A stretch of DNA of 64,000 bases from Lindgomyces ingoldianus (GCF_010093535.1 NW_022985170.1:1469278-1533277); one strand, 5' to 3'; counted from the first letter of the stretch, positions 12,159 through 23,667 are shown. Program-made: numbers and translations. Notes: generated by a model not told the origin, from the sequence alone.

Positions 12159-12369
12159 ATGTCTTCAGAATCATCAAATTCGTCTCCAGGTAAGCGCAAC
12201 GCAAACCCGAGAAATTCACACAGCCACTGAAGTCCCTCTCAGGGGTGAGCTATTGGTACGGGAACAATCCCTCAACTGGATTAGCAGGTGCTCTGCCGCA
12301 GGACGGTTCAAACCCCCGAATGATGCGGCGGGCTTCGGAGGCGGTAATTGATTCGTACGTGGGACATAG
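12159..12369 (+). CDS. Two putative 5' exons of an unassigned gene
   Basis: Exon A starts at the ATG at 12159 and ends at 12189 before a strong GTAAGC donor. Exon B runs from 12243, after CTCAG, to 12369, where another GTAAGC donor follows. The phases match (1 nt + 2 nt), giving about 52 codons that begin MSSESSNSSPG and continue into a Y-W-Y-G-N-N stretch and a basic end (SEAVIDSYVGHR). The reading frame has protein-like texture and both donors are canonical. No downstream exon could be fixed: the nearest AGs would make introns of 23-35 nt. Exon B ends with 2 nt pending, the phase required by the exon starting at 13018, so these could be alternative first exons of the Zn2Cys6 gene, or a broken or independent gene. 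No family is recognised. Confidence 0.4.
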
Positions 12370-12892
12370 GTAAGCCGAACGTCTTCTCCAGTTGTCCTTC
12401 TAAGGTTGCGTGCTACGGCGGTACTTTCGCCTTCCCTGGACCAACCTATCGTGACTTCTCAACGGCGGCCCTGGCTTAGGGACACTTCTTGCACGCCTAC
12501 GCCATCACTTCTTCATATCAACATCGGGGTCCCAGAATGGCAGAGTCTGCTTTTCCACCTACGCTTTACCGTTGAACTTGGAGCCACTTGGCAAACTGTC
12601 AAGGCAGTCAGAGAGATGTATTCCTGACATCAGCGCCGAGCCTCAGGTCCTCTAGGGTATCCATCAGAAATTACCTTGCCAAAGTTGGGAACTTTCGTTA
12701 CAGTTTTTTTTCATGGAGCGAGAATGGCCTAAGGGGAGACTCTCCATATAGCTGCCGAGTACCGGACAGTGGGTAAATTTCCGTGTGTTGCGGGATAAAG
12801 GACTCCGGGCTCGGCACTCGAAGTCTACTCCTAAAGAACTTTGTGACTAGACCTTTCTTCGAAAGCCCTGCGTGGCCAATTGCTGGATTACA

Positions 12893-14642
12893 ATGGCCAC
12901 CCGAGGAGCAAGACCCGAATGGGATCGAGGCGCCAGACATGGATGTCGGCTGGCGTACGTTGCAAGGGTTTCGGAGTCTGCTTGAAGCGGCATGATATAG
13001 AACTGACGAGGATACAGCCAGGATCCAATTGGATGGGATCAGAGAGACAGCCCCCTCTATATCGACACATCTTCAGTCCCAGCACTCGAAATTCGACCGC
13101 AGTCGTCGTCGTCGACGCCAATTCACAAGGCCCCTCTAGCCCCTAAGCAGGGCCTTGGGGGACATCTAGGAGGTTCAAGACCTCAACACCAGTCGCCAAT
13201 CTCGGGGACATATGCGTTGCGTACTCCAAGAGGAAAGATAACCTCCATCGCTTGCGAAAGTTGCAGGAAACGCAAATCAAAGGTATATACCAAGTCATCC
13301 TGGAATCCTGGGGATTGTTCTCTGACAATAGTCGTCCAGTGCGACGGGGTTAGGCCGAAATGCAACACTTGTCAATCGAAGAACCTTTCGTGCTTTTATG
13401 ATGTCGCCGAAGATGGCAAGACCACCACCCAGTTGCGGGCGCATGTCAGACGGCTGGCGAAGGAGCTGGATGATATGAAATCGATCGTATCGTTGTTGGC
13501 TATGGCGCCTGATCGGGCGACCGCTGTGAATTGGGCGAACGAGCTGGAGAAGAATGGGTTCGCACATCACTCAGCCGAAGAAATTAAAAAATCCCTTCAG
13601 GTGCGTGAGAACCTTATTCAAAAAGCAACTGCATCCTCACCTCGCCCAGGATTTCCACGAGCAACAGCGTCAGATACCGGAACAGGAATCCCTGAGTACA
13701 CCTGGCAGTGAATCGTACCAACAGCCACCGCAAAGTCTGGCGCCATCATCCTATGACGGGTCATCACGAGACGACAGGTAAGATCCAGTGCCGAGTAGAT
13801 GTCGCAGTAACTGACGGATCCAGAAGCCGAGAACAAAGCCAGCCGGCACTGAGCTTTCAACCCGAAACTGCAATAGACGCCGCATCGTCATTCAACTATC
13901 ACAATGCGGCTTCAAGCGAGGTGGGAAAATTTAGCTTCGATTGTGCGTTTTACAGAAGGACAAAACGAGAAATGGTTGCAAATGGATGGGACGAAGTACA
14001 AATATTCGGCCGAAGCGAAATTGATGTCGACACTATCCTTTTGGGATTCATGGATCCCCAAGACGGACAGCCTGTACCCACCTGGTCCTCACGGACAGTG
14101 AACAAAATTCTCCCTGCGGCACCTGTCCCAATTCGACTAGCTTCGACATATCTTTTGACTAAAATGATGAGGGTATGTCTTCCTCTTCACTCCACTAAGT
14201 AGACTCGCTGCTAATCCAATCATTCCTTTAGTGGCTCATATGGCCGAGTGTCGAGAATATGAACGCGATGCCGGATTGGCTGATGCCGCTCGCAAGACAG
14301 GACTGTTCGCCGTATGATATCCTAGTAGATCTTCTTCCTTGGTGAGACCTTCCATCCAAGCTCTTGCCCTGGTCATTTTTCGCTGATGACTCCAGGCCAC
14401 AATTGCGACAATATCTGTATCGACATCCTGGAGATTTTGTCGTAGGAGCCTTTATCGGCTTCGTTGGGTTAAATTGGCCATACGCGGATGATGCCTGCCA
14501 TTACTGGGATATCGAGTCTGGGTGTACGCGGATGACCCCGCTGTTTGAGAATCACGTCAGTGATTTGAACAACTGGACATTAGATGCCAAAGCCTTGGAG
14601 ATCATGCCCCAGCTTGAGGGCATAGTGCCCGTAAAAGTATGA
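12893..14642 (+). CDS. Zn2Cys6 transcription factor with DUF3425-like C-terminal region
   Basis: Exons: 12893-12954, 13018-13282, 13340-13600, 13650-13777, 13824-14172, 14232-14341, 14396-14642; all phases agree and give 473 aa. The second intron is removed exactly inside the zinc cluster, restoring C100-x2-C103-x6-C110-x6-C117-x2-C120-x6-C127 with the basic CRKRKSK core. Residues 138-165 form a short coiled-coil-like linker. Residues about 285-415 resemble DUF3425 (a W-x2-P-S/T-x2-N motif, MPDWLMP, then LPWPQLR), a region more often found behind bZIP domains. The protein should act in the nucleus as a DNA-binding regulator; target genes are unknown and no metabolic cluster adjoins it. The ATG at 12893 has a good context (ACAATGGCC), but the first exon is the least certain part. 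Confidence 0.8.
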
Positions 14643-16671
14643 CCAAAAAGGGGTGATAACGGAGTCCGAGTGTGTCGTCTCTTTCCATGAACTGATTCTT
14701 GTACTTCTTGCTGGGGCCTATCGGAATGTTTTGTTCGTATAGCTGGCTTTGGCTCCGTAATGACCTGCATGGTGGCTGTCTTGAATGCTTTATTCAAATG
14801 TATAGTAAGAAACAAACGAAAATATGAGAGTGAAGAAGATCGAACTAACCGCCTACCTGCATGTTTTGTCACGAGAGAGCCGCGAGGTCGATATATATAA
14901 CAAACCAGCCCCCTGGCCAACGGGAACAAACGACGAAGGGGCGCTAGGCCAAGCCGGAAGATTGTATCCTCGATCGATCAGGGAAGCCACACCTTTCCGC
15001 CAGTGCCGATGCAAAATCGGTCGACTTGCCCTCACACCCAAGACGATCCCGCTAAGAGCCTCACCACCACGCCGCAACCTCCACCATCGAATCTAAGGTT
15101 CCAATTCATATTCCATGCCTAGAATGCCATTGGACGCCTCATACTTCCTCCGATTTGAACGCCTTGTCTCATGCAACCCTCTTTATGAGAAAGATTTCCA
15201 TCTACTTCAACATACAATCGGCTTCACGGCATCATGCAACACCTCTCATGCGCGCAAAGGTGCTTTTCATTCCAATTTGTAGGATCGGACCTAGTGCTAC
15301 CTTGCTTTTGTCAATGAGGAACCAGTTGTGCTATTCTTTTGACCAGCTGGTGGACGCCATGCCTGCACCAGGCATCCACATCTGGCAACCACATCTAGCA
15401 TCCCCTGCGCTCCTCTATGCTATCGTTGGAAGGCAAAGTTGTATCTCCGCACACGTGGCAGGTCATCCGAGCCGCCGCGACGCGATTTTTAAACCGGAAT
15501 GAAATACCATTTTCTTGCAGCCTTTACCAGAGCGTTGGGATCTTTCTGAAGCTAGAAAGCATCTAGCGCCACACCATCGTTCCCATCCGCGGAACGATCC
15601 ATCCGGAGGAAGCCTGGTACACTATACCTTGTTGCTTCTTTTAGAACTCAGGAGCGATACCTCGGCTCCAATCTCAGGGCTCACGCGAGACGCTGTAGAA
15701 GTCTTCCCGCAACTACGAGTGCTCCGCAATCAACACTATACCTCGCCGATCGGATCTGCAACTGCGCTGTAACACCCCCACAAAGAGCGAGGCTTATGAG
15801 TTTCTACCTTACATCTTCTCGAGTCATATTCGTGCAGTATTTACTTCTGGCCTCACAAAGCCGTACAACTGGGTTCCTGGCTCCTGTCGTTTGAGGTGTT
15901 TGTTTACGAGCTCAATCAGCAGCACACTTTTGCATGTTGTGCAGTTTGGAGAAGTCCATCACCTCCAAGGGTCTCAGCTTTAGTCACCGGAAGTAATGGG
16001 AAGTGTGCGAGTAAGTCCGTTCTCATTTACTTGCTACCATCCACCGTTCACCGACCCGAACAGCTGGAGACGGAGGGCGACTACTGAACGTACCTCAATC
16101 GCAAATGAAGGTTTACAACGAAAAGATTCAGATACTGAATCGTCTCACTAACCAAGCAGTGTCTTGACTAGATGCACTATCGGGATACCACATGATGGAT
16201 GGCTTTTCCTGGAAGCCATCATATTTTCTTTTCTATGCCGTTCGTATTCTTGCGGGTTCAACCCTGTCATTTCCTAACCATCATTATCCGATTGCAGCAG
16301 CCATAACCTCAATCGTGAAACCTCCAATATCACCAATCATTCCTGAACCTTAATTTCAATGGTCAAATTCGAAATACTCATATTTTATACACTCATCACC
16401 ATCATGAAAGCATATTGGAGTAAGTCTTCATTTCGCACCCTCAATGCCAAGATCATCCCTATTATTCACCTATTGTTCTCAACTTCTGAAAGATATTCAT
16501 GTGCCTCAAAGGTACATGACTGTTCTTTTGGCTCATTTTACTTTCAACCATATCTTGCTCCATGAAGCGCACCTTAACGAATCCAAGGTTTCCAGCTTCG
16601 TTGACGCATGCCAAACTTATCGCCTGTTTTCATTCCATTTTGTTGTGGAAACTTAATCTGATATCGTCATA
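14643..16671. other. Intergenic region, no gene supported
   Basis: Frames of 60-115 codons occur on the plus strand (for example 15155-15502) but show no motifs or splice-consistent neighbours. A perfect 8-bp stem with a 7-nt loop (GATGGCTT / AAGCCATC) lies at 16198-16220. The last 300 bases are pyrimidine-rich and could be a promoter for the coding-like stretch at 16672. Confidence 0.45.
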
Positions 16672-17068
16672 ATGGCAACCTTTCGAAGACGCGAACTGTC
16701 CGCGGGGAAGAATACATCCTCATCCTATGATCGTCACTACGTCAAGACATCCCCAGACTATATACCGCTCCCTGTCAACCTCCTTGCCAAAGGACTCCTA
16801 CGGCCCCGTTTAACTGGCAATACATAAGCCCTTCCTAGAGACGGACCCATCATTATCAAACAATCCGGCTTCCTCAACCCATCTACAAGGCGCCCTCGAT
16901 TACCCCCTCAGCTCATTCCATTTGCCAGGTCTGTACTGGGCCGTATTTACCAGATCTCACAAGATTACTGTGGTCGACAGAGTCGGGATGCACAACCCCC
17001 ACAAGCGCTCTCTTGGGATAATGGGCAAACCTGCTAGCCCACCTCCGACACCTGCAGACATGACGTAA
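16672..17068 (+). pseudogene. Frameshifted coding-like stretch, possible small pseudogene
   Basis: An ATG at 16672 opens 51 codons (MATFRRRELSAGKN...) closed by TAA near 16825. A second frame, shifted by one base and open from about 16814, continues for about 85 codons with strong protein character (a LYWAVFTRSHKITVVDRVG core and a Pro-rich end) to TAA at 17066-17068. No GT-AG pair joins the two in phase. A single-base lesion near 16815-16825 would make one protein of about 135 aa. No family is recognised. Either this is a recent pseudogene, the assembly carries an indel, or the first frame is unrelated. Confidence 0.35.
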
Positions 17069-17945
17069 TTGCCGCATGCATACGGAATTGAGGGACTAGG
17101 GACACCAAGGCGCATTTCTTATGCCATTTCCCGTCTGCTTTAAGCAAATCTGCGATTGAATACCACGAAATTTAGGACTTAGATATGCATACCCAGGTTA
17201 GGTAGAAAGAGGAGACGTGGGAGGGCTGGGAAGAAGCTGGAGAGGTAGATACCGATTTACATTGATACTTCACCTTCCAGACCACTATTGCGGTTCCAGC
17301 TTCGTGGACCTCTTGCTTCGGGAAGACCACTATATGCGGGTGATAGTATTTAAGACTATCTTCGCACTGCCGTATCTTCAGGAAACTCTGACAAACGAAT
17401 GTCCGGGACCCAGGCCCTCTTTGAAGATTACATTTATGAGTACCATGGCCGACAGGTATGTGCTGTGTGCATGCTTAAGTAAATTACCGCACAAGCATCA
17501 TGATGGAGTCGAATTGGTTTCACAAAAGCTTCCATTGATTTCGGTTGATTGCTCTTCATGGAACAGGGACGGAAGAAAGAAGAAAGAGAGAAAAAGGGTC
17601 AGGTATCTCAGAAGGAAAGAGCAGATTGGAAAAAAGGGTAAAATAAACACAGAAAAGAAAGAAAGTGGAAGTGAACTAGTCGAAAATTAGGAGAAGGTAC
17701 TGACTACCGATCCATCATAACCTTAACGGACTGGCATAAATGAACCCCTAGATGAGAGGAAAAGCCCACAACCGGATCTAGAACCAGGAGGACCTGCTCC
17801 AACACCAACGACCGCGCCTGCTTCGGTGTGCCATTCTATTCAGCACACCTAAAAAATATTGACACGTAACTGAATAATCAAACACACATATCCTTACGCC
17901 TACACGCCATCAATCCATCTAACCCTAAGCACCGCTACCCTCACC
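17069..17945. other. Intergenic region with one unsupported open frame
   Basis: A 157-codon frame at 17217-17690 (plus) opens with GTG; its first ATG is at 17335. Its end is a low-complexity K/E/R run produced by an A/G-rich stretch. No domain or homologue is recognised, so it is not called as a gene. Confidence 0.4.
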
Positions 17946-19911
17946 TCATCGTGTAACCCGCCGAATCCAAATCGCGCTCTCAGTCCCATTCGGATCCTCC
18001 CTCTCCCTCTTCTTCCACGCTCTATGCAGCCTCAACCCAACATCGTGTTCTTCACGCCGAATCTCTGCCAACTCATCTTCAAAGTCCTTCTTCCTCCTCT
18101 CCACGATGCGCATTCGTCGGAAGTCTGTGACGAGGGGATTCGAGGGGGCTTGGGCATTTAAGTCTTGAAGGAGGCGGTTTACGTTCGAGCGACGGAGACG
18201 GAGGTCGTCGAGTTGCGCTTCGAGAATGTCGACGTGGTCTGCGGCACTGATTTCCGTGGGTGGACGCGGAAGCGCCTTTTGCGTATTTGTGGAGAAGGTG
18301 GACAAGGGGCGCGGGGAGGGAGGATCGGAAGTCATGGTTCGGGGGCGTGCAGTGGATGAAGTTATGGGCTTGCGGGTTGGGAGTTTGTCGGAGGCTTGGA
18401 CGGGGCGACGACGGTTTAGGATGGAGGATGCGAGTTCTTGGGCCGAGGTTGGGATCGGTGGCGGAGGGGATGGCGGTGGAGATTGCTGGTATGTGGTGCT
18501 GGTATTATACGTTGTCCAACTGAACCGACTGGCTAGTCCGTTGTCCTTACTCGATGTCGATCCTGGCGTCCCTTCAATCGACTTCCTCACAACTTTGGTG
18601 TTTGGAGGGGTAGAGTGCGGCTGCAAGGGTCCTTGCTTCGATCCGTGGTACTCATTCGCCGGATGCTGAGCGTTCGTTGGCGTGATTGGACTAGGATACA
18701 CGTACGGATTCTTTTGCTGGGTAATTCCAGGGTGATTTGGACTGACGGGAGAAGCCAAACTCCTGGGTGGTGAATTCCTCCCGACTTTGAGAGGCACCAC
18801 TGGTTTAATGGGGTCTTCATGCATGTCCGCTTCCGTATCCTCTTCTGCGACGGGTGTTGTGTCAGCCGCAACTGGAACTCGCTTGACTGTGGTTGGAACC
18901 GAAAGCGACACCCCAGCCTTATTTTTAGTTCCTCCGCTGGCACTTTTGACACCTGCATCTGGGGCATTCTTTCGTGCATACTGGAATGGCTCCTTTGTGG
19001 GCTGGTTTTTTAAAGGCGCAACAATTTCAACTCGTCCGCTGGCTCCCTTCCACGGTTCGCGAGGTTTGGGTAACGTTGTGTCTACGGGCGAGGGTGATTT
19101 CGTTCCGAAACGACTCGCGCGTTCTGAGAAAGAATTTGCGTTCTTTTTAGTCTGTTCCTGTGGGCCGCTAGAAACGGAGACTTGATACCCCATCGGTCGG
19201 CGTTCGGCACCAGGGGGTAGAGAACCCTTCACGTAGTTGGCAGGATTCACCTGTGCCGCTTTACCTTCAGGAGCAGGTTCACCAGAGTATTCATCCCAGC
19301 GTACTTTGCTGTTCGGTGCTACTTTTCCACCCCAGAACTTCTGCGTGCTTTGGCTTTCCTTGTCGCGGATGATGCTAGGTACCTTGCGCAGAACAGGAAT
19401 GTTGCTGGCTCCGCCTGATGGTGCGCGTTTGCCGCGGCTTTCGTCAACGGGAGACACATCACGCATGGAGCGAAATCGTCGTGGTGGGTCTTGGTTACGG
19501 TGATAGCGTTCAGGCTCAGGAGAGCTAGGGGGTGATACGTCCACCAAACCGGAAGGAGGGCCAGCCGTGGGATTGTAGTCGTATCCCAGTCCTGGTGAGG
19601 GCTGCGAGTAGATCGAGGAGACAGTCGGGGCGTCCGACGCACGGTGGTTGCGAGAAGCTCGTGGTGCTGATAGAGTGTTGCTGTTTGTGGTAAGCAGAGA
19701 GAAGTGGAGGAGGCGAGGGAACCAACTTTGTCTGAGGTGGATAGCCTGAGGCACCACCTGAGGCATAGGGCTGATAATTGGCATTCTGGGCGGCATCGGA
19801 GACATTGGCCATGTGCCTGAGTTGATCCTCGTCGTAGGTGGTTTCGACAAGCACAGGATTGCCTATTTGCTTCTCTTTTTCCCGGCCGTGACCCTGGAAC
19901 CGTTTCCACAT
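17946..19911 (-). CDS. Large Ser/Pro-rich disordered protein with C-terminal coiled coil
   Basis: The main frame (17946-19680 and beyond) encodes more than 570 residues rich in P, S, T and K, with SPSP, PPSPPP and KxPxP motifs. The C-terminus is helical and charged: it starts at ADHVDILEAQLDDLRLRRSN, ends IRRVTR, and is predicted by eye to be a coiled coil. The N-terminus lies in a different frame starting at the ATG at 19911 (MWKRFQGHGREKEKQIGN...). The frames join in phase if 19681-19726 is removed as a 46-nt intron with a weak GTTGGT donor and an ACAG acceptor, giving 639 aa. An acceptor-like TTTCAG with a GCTAAC branch lies just upstream of 19911, and the frame GLIMWKRF stays open to it, so a further 5' exon is possible. 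The function is unknown; scaffold or cytoskeletal roles are guesses only. Confidence 0.65.
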
Positions 19912-21570
19912 AATTAACCCTACTGAAACGTACGTTAGCGAGGTTCACGTTGGCTTAGGAGAACAAGTATCAAACACAATACGACGAAGGAAAGTCAAAA
20001 AGTTGCTAGATCCCTAAAAGGGTTCCCCGGATGGTTCTGTGTCTTGTTCGGGCTGTTCTCGATGCAGGTTGCCAGCTATCCCCGGAAGTAGTGCGTTGGT
20101 GGTAGACCTTTGGGCAGGAGGCGGAGGGTTCTTTTCGGAAACGAATTTTGGAGTGTGTAAATTCAATCATGTTCTTAGATTCTCTGTGCCGTAATACACT
20201 GGGAGGGACTTTCGCTTCAGTTTTGACATCTTTCACTGTCTCTCGGAGCTTAGAATGTAGCTGAATGCAAGGACTAGTGAGACAAGCCGAAAACAAAAAG
20301 GAGAACTTCGATAATGGTGGCTGTCCCAGATCACCTGTCGAAGTGAATTATTGAGAACGGAAGACAAATAATGCTGAGGAGCATCAAGACAGATGTCACC
20401 CGCTGCCTGTCCTTTGGAAGATCTACGTAGATTCGCCTATGGTCCTGCAGTGAAGGAAGGGTTTCCAGGGTATTTGTTTATGTCGGAGAGAAGGCAGCAG
20501 TAGGAATGGGATCGGAGTAGACTATTTAGGAACGAGTGCAGGGACCAAAGAAGGGGCCAGAATCCGGCGATCGTTGGAGAGAGATGCCAGAGATGGAAAC
20601 GAAATAGAGAATGTAGAAGAGGCTAGGAAGATACATACCAATTACAATATTAATCAAAAAGGACTATACAGATGCCTGCCTGATATGCTGCTACTTGGGT
20701 ATCCAACAAAGAAGTGAAGGTTAGAAGGGAGCGACGGGCAACAACACGCAGGATCGCACCGAGGTGAAGGAAAGGAAGCAGTCGGATTCAGATCCTCGGG
20801 ACGCGGGGGGCAAGGGACTGCGTTTTGAGGCGCAGCAACTTCTTTGTGCTACCTTAGTGTGGTCGACACCCCGTGGGAGAGTCGGAGAGCACCAGAGCGG
20901 CTGCGACGGTTCGACAGAGAAGAACAAATGTTTTTGTAGTTTCGAGGTCAGAACTTCGGTGGACGAATGGGGAGCTGTCTAGACGACCGAAATGATGTGT
21001 TTTGTTGCGTTTCAGGGACTTAGTCGGCGTTTCAGAATGATTTGCGAGGGCTTGTTGCTGGTCGAACGGCGTCAAGAACAGCGTTGTGCTCGCGAGAGCC
21101 TCGTGTTGGGTATTTATGGGGGCAAAGGGACCTTTCAAGGTGGATCTGGTGTTGTCTGGTGGAGTGATGTGTTAGGGTTGTGGGGAGGTTATGAGAGGAC
21201 GCCGGGCATTGATATTGCATGAATGACACCCAGCGGATTTGGGACGGCTCTTATTTCACTTTTATCACTGGGCACTCTCCTTTACCGTCGTGTGCTCAGG
21301 GGCACGACTGCGAGACGACCAAATTCGGGCAAATGCAGGATGACTAACAGCGGGCGATGAAGATCACTGGACGTGAGCAGGTCGGGCTTCCGCGCTGCTT
21401 GTTGTTGGTTGACGTTGATGGTGTTTCTGTCAGCCCCTCGGACTTGGGTCCTCCTCCGCCCTCAAATCGCCGCCACCCCGCGCCACTAAGCACACTGCCA
21501 GCTGTCCAGTCCATCAAACCCCAACTCGAGCGCTGTTGCCAGCTGCTGCATATAATTCTCAACCTCAGCA
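19912..21570. other. Intergenic region with coding-like fragments on the minus strand
   Basis: On the minus strand, 20290-20160 reads as a protein-like frame (LHSKLRETVKDVKTEAKVPP...). About 20160-20012 reads well in a frame shifted by one base (a PPPPAQRSTTNALLPGIAGN core ending PSGEPF and TAG). Each piece is too short to call. They may be exons of the gene downstream (19911) or a decayed gene. The rest holds promoter sequence for DAP1. Confidence 0.35.
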
Positions 21571-22194
21571 ATGGCAGATTGTGAGCGATCCCGACCTTTG
21601 TGGAGAGGCTACCAATTAATACCCTCCAGCGTCTTCTCCTCCCCCGGCTGCTGAGGCGTAAGCAGTGTCAAACGCCGCGTTCAGTAGGACTTGTACAGCT
21701 AACAGACGATTAGAGCTTCTGTCATCACTCCCATCAACCTGGTTCTCCTCTCCCTATTTGTTGTCCTGGTCTACTTCCGCCTCAAACCCGCAAAGCCGCA
21801 GACTCTCCCAAAAGCCCCGCCGCCCACCGTCTTCCGTACATTCACCCCACCGGAACTGTTCCCTTACAATGGCCTGAACGGCATGCCCGTGTACCTTGCG
21901 GTTCGCGGGCGGGTCTTCGATGTGACCGCTGGCAAGAATTTCTATGGTCCGGGTGGTCCCTATGCCAACTTTGCGGGGCGAGATGCCAGCCGTGGCCTTG
22001 CTTGCGGTAGCTTCGACGAGGACATGCTGACCGAAGATCTCGATGGGCCACTTGATACTCTGGAGGATTTGGGAGAGGAGCAGATAGAGGCCATGCGCGG
22101 CTGGGAAGAGAGGTTCTCGGAGAAGTACCTTGTTGTAGGCAAGTTAGTTGCCGTTGGTAGCGACGAAGCAAAAGCAGCAGCCGCGCAGAGGTGA
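21571..22194 (+). CDS. DAP1: Dap1-like heme-binding protein (cytochrome b5-like fold, MAPR family)
   Basis: Exon 1 is only 10 nt (21571-21580, MAD plus one base). The intron runs from GTGAGC at 21581 to 21715 and the second exon from 21716 to 22194, giving 162 aa. The acceptor was fixed by phase: only AG at 21714-21715 avoids in-frame stops and yields MADSSVITPIN. Residues 7-26 are a membrane anchor; a Pro-rich linker follows. Residues 45-155 are the cytochrome b5-like MAPR domain, with TPPEL, GRVFDVT and the FYGPGGPYANFAGRDASRGLA-type motif, including Y80 and Y86 near the heme site. In yeast, Dap1 binds heme and supports Erg11/Cyp51 in ergosterol synthesis and azole tolerance. Here the protein should sit on the ER membrane. 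ERG25 and an oxysterol-binding protein lie elsewhere in the window but are not adjacent. Confidence 0.92.
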
Positions 22195-23117
22195 ACAGAC
22201 AGCCTAATCAGCACCCAGCCGTCGAGAGTCTCGGCCATGTTAAACACGAATTGAGGTTTATGAATCCAAGCGATCGCAAGATATAGCCTCAGCCGTCGTG
22301 CGCACTTGGATGGTATAGTCCTTCGGATCGGAAAAGGAAGCAAATTTCCTCCTCCAAGTACTTCCCCTGCTCTTCTTCAATTTTCGAGGCCTTCTTGGAG
22401 TTCAAATATATGGGTGACCTGATCCAGGCCATGGAACTTAGGCATGATACAATCTCAATTGAACTGTCTCATACGACCGCGTATGCCCAGCGCATCTTCC
22501 GTCTATTATCGTTTGCCAACAAATCTCGCTTTCAGTTCGGTTTGCTAGAACTATATTCCTAGCACGAGCGCTCGTCACTGAATTCTTCCAGAATATGAGT
22601 GCTTAGTTGTGTTTACTGTGCGCTCATAAATTAGACGTTCTATCAGGCCAGTTTTTTTCTAAGGAACCCCTTCGAAGACAATTACGAAGATCTCGGTTAT
22701 CCAACATCACATTTATAGTAGATCAACATGCAAATGTCTCATCCTTACGACTAGGAACAGAAGAGGTTGTCTATTGTTGGTTTTGCTCGTTGGGTTTTGC
22801 GGCCAGAGCTCATGCGTTGTGTTTCAGCCTCAATGCAGGGTGCCAATCATCCGTGACTCGCATCTACAGTCGTATAAGTCAGCCTGCATACAGAGAGGTT
22901 CTTTGCGACCGGGAGGTAAAGTCTATTATGATTGCTTAATCGGGACTAGCGCAACTGTCACCTCTTGGTCGTTATTGACAATCTCCCACCTCACTCACAT
23001 CCATCTCTCCTACACCACCATCCAAATCTACATCAATTTCTGTTTATCCATCCACGCATTCTATTAAGAGGCGCATTCGAACTCATCATTATCTTCACAG
23101 ATTCACAAACTTCAACA
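22195..23117. other. Intergenic region, no gene seen
   Basis: No frame with motifs was found. The final 150 bases are C/T-rich with TCATCC-type runs, which fits the 5' UTR and promoter of the gene at 23118. Confidence 0.5.
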
Positions 23118-23667
23118 ATGGCTCCATCCACTACTAAAGCGGGCGCTGCTAAGGCGAAGGCCGTCAACGGAGCTGGTGTTAAGAAATCTGCCGGTCCCAA
23201 GTCTGGCAAGAAGGTGAACGCGAGGAACGCAATGGCAAAGATGCAGGCCTACTGTGAGTTTTACCTTCCTCGAGGCCCCAAAAGACGCGTCTGAATCGCC
23301 TTCACCACGCGTCGGATGCCACCCCCCTCATTCGTCCACCATCGCGCTGAACATGCGCTAATTGCTGTAATCAGTCAAGGAACATCGCGCGGAATTCAAG
23401 GACTTGTCATTCAAAGACCAACAGAAGGAGCTCGGCAAGATGGTGAGTTTGATCCAACGTTTACGTGTTCTCTTGTTGCTGTCACGTGCTGTACCCTGGA
23501 AAACCTCTCTCGTTTGCTTTTTCACTAGAAATTTGTTCTTTCCTTAACCTTGACAATTTTTTCTGCTCCCTTCGCAGGGTTTTCAACTGTCTTTGACGGG
23601 CGCTGAAACTAACACATTCATGCAGTGGAAAACCGCACCCGAGAACCCAAAGACTCAGACTGCCTAA
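23118..23667 (+). CDS. Small HMG-box-like nuclear protein
   Basis: Three exons: 23118-23253, 23375-23442, 23626-23667, with phases 1, 0 and introns of 121 and 183 nt; both donors are GTGAGT. The product is 81 aa. The first 40 residues are rich in K, A and G (AKAKAVNGAGVKKSAG...), like a histone or HMG tail. The rest reads NAMAKMQAYFKEHRAEFKDL, then SFKDQQKELGKMWKTAPENP, which matches half of an HMG-box/YABBY-like fold (the Y-F-K-E pair, K-E-L-G-x-M-W-K, APENP). By that resemblance it is probably a non-specific DNA-binding or chromatin protein. An additional short exon within the 183-nt intron cannot be excluded, since a second AG (GCAG) occurs at 23577-23578. Confidence 0.72.

Noticed and set aside
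12304..12314. GGTTCAAACCC, resembling a tRNA B box
   Set aside because: No acceptor stem, anticodon arm or fitting T-stem can be formed around it, and the segment reads as a coding exon.
17217..17690. 157-codon frame ending in a Lys/Glu-rich run
   Set aside because: GTG start, no domain, and the end is explained by an A/G-rich repeat.
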